From Haplosporangium gracile (Eukaryota > Mortierellomycota > Mortierellomycetes > Mortierellales > Mortierellaceae): a stretch of 20,738 nucleotides of DNA. The position numbers and the translations under genes are program-made. Positions within the stretch are counted from its first letter, which is position 1; every line of letters begins with the position of its first letter. Below, piece after piece: positions 19,980 to 20,738 of this stretch. The notes below the pieces were generated by a model. It saw only the letters and a list, made by a program, of their open reading frames with translations, ran no database searches and was not told the origin of the DNA. The stretch is taken from contig JAAAUF010000674.1 of NCBI GenBank assembly GCA_015499985.1, positions 1 to 20,738 of the forward strand. Reading direction: 5' to 3'.

Positions 19980-20517
19980 ATGGAATCAACATATCAGGAT
20001 TTGGAGAGTCAATCGGCACATAATGACTCTCACGGTCGTCGCCAATCCCAGAGCGTTCTGACCATCGACACCTCCAATTCAGCCAACCGCCCACAGGGGC
20101 GCTCCACCACGGGGTTCCGTCGTCAAAAGTCGCTCGTCCGTCCAGAACGCGAGCGCATCGATCGCAACCACCCCCAATACTACTACAGAAATGCCACCCA
20201 GAACCTGGATGGATCTCATATCAAGGTCCAGGCATCGACCACAGGCAATGATCCCAATATGGCGCCCAACAGCTCAACGACGGCGGGTAGTGGAGGGATC
20301 CGGCGAGGCAAGAGTGTGCTGGGTCGTGAGATTGAAAAGCCTGGGACAATGCGCAACAAGGTCAAGGCAGCAGCGGCTCCTAAGCGCAAGACGATTGCAG
20401 ATATCAAGAACCTCAAGAACCCTCTCAAGAAAGAGAAGCGGGAATGGCCTTCTAAGTGGATCGTCTACTACAATGCCATCACCTGCTGTTTCCCAGCAGC
20501 CATATCGAAACGATGTG
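19980..20517 (+). CDS. Chitin synthase, class IV (Chs3-type), N-terminal exon, 3' partial
   Basis: Membrane enzyme that polymerises N-acetylglucosamine from UDP-GlcNAc into cell wall chitin (family knowledge). The exon codes for about 179 residues of the cytosolic N-terminus. Recognisable class IV features are SLVRPERERIDRNHPQYYY (residues 51-69), STTGNDP (86-92), IRRGKSVLGRE (107-117) and a basic stretch leading to the first hydrophobic segment WPSKWIVYYNAITCCFPAAI (156-175). The catalytic GT2 domain with its QxxRW motif is not in the window. The ATG at 19980 is the first after the CT-rich leader and starts the conserved frame. The exon ends at 20517 with donor G|GTAAGG; reading through instead gives a lysine-rich tail and a stop at 20597, which would leave no enzyme. 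The RRQKS and RRGKS sites could be phosphorylated, which is inferred. The class is fairly sure; the exact paralogue is not. Confidence 0.85.
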
Positions 20518-20738
20518 GTAAGGCTACAACAAAAAAGAAAATTGGAATAGCAGGGAAGAAAACAAAACCTTATCCGACCCTTGGACCAAGAGAGTGAAAA
20601 GAGAGGGGATGAGCCCGAGGTGTTCCAGATCAAACCGAAGCCCCGACTCCTTTTTTTTTTCTCTTTGTTTTTTTTTTTTTTTTTGTTTGATTCTTTGATT
20701 GCTTGTTATTCTGTTTGCTTATTTTTTTTTTTTTTTTT
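20518..20738 (+). other. First intron of the chitin synthase gene, cut by the window end
   Basis: It starts with GTAAGG and has no acceptor followed by chitin synthase sequence before the end. It includes long T runs (around 20651-20660, 20667-20684) and ends in 17 T's (20722-20738). The remaining exons must lie beyond this edge. Confidence 0.7.

Noticed and set aside
20518..20600. Chitin synthase frame reading through to a stop at 20597
   Set aside because: It passes a consensus GTAAGG donor, and the added residues are a lysine-rich tail unlike the family. The enzyme would lack its catalytic domain.

Overview
The window looks like nuclear DNA of a filamentous, early-diverging fungus. The evidence is spliceosomal introns of roughly 100-350 nt, a Zn2Cys6 transcription factor (a class found almost only in fungi), a class IV (Chs3-type) chitin synthase N-terminus, a mitochondrial PPR protein, a mitochondrial-type [2Fe-2S] ferredoxin, and CT-rich leaders upstream of genes. 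A Mucoromycota/Mortierellomycotina-type source is my best guess, but it rests on general style and not on a diagnostic marker. The window starts in a 24-nt A run and ends in a 17-nt T run, which suggests a whole contig whose ends fall in homopolymers.

Layout. (1) 265-2338, minus: the 3' part of a PPR protein gene in two exons. (2) 2384-3090, plus: an adrenodoxin/Yah1-like ferredoxin in three visible exons, lacking its first exon. The 5' ends of genes 1 and 2 meet at one A/T run (2343-2357), and both proteins lose their N-termini there. A false join of two loci at the homopolymer is the simplest reading. (3) 3536-7511, minus: a complete Zn2Cys6 transcription factor of about 1200 residues with long polyQ/polyN tracts, a possible short first exon and a possible alternative last exon. 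(4) 7512-10173: a shared upstream region between two divergent genes. (5) 10174-12354, plus: a 726-residue intronless protein of unknown family. (6) 12355-19979: 7.6 kb without a supportable protein gene, rich in pyrimidine tracts and short tandem repeats. (7) 19980-20517, plus: first exon of a class IV chitin synthase, followed by an intron that runs off the window.

The genes do not form one pathway. Two are mitochondrial in likely function (PPR RNA-binding protein; ferredoxin for Fe-S cluster and heme A synthesis), one is a nuclear regulator, one is unknown and one makes cell wall chitin. I see no RNA gene, transposon, CRISPR array or clear new multi-gene system. The points most worth checking are the double 5' truncation at the homopolymer, the uncharacterised 726-residue protein, and the large low-complexity gap upstream of the chitin synthase, including a base-balanced island near 17.2-17.6 kb.
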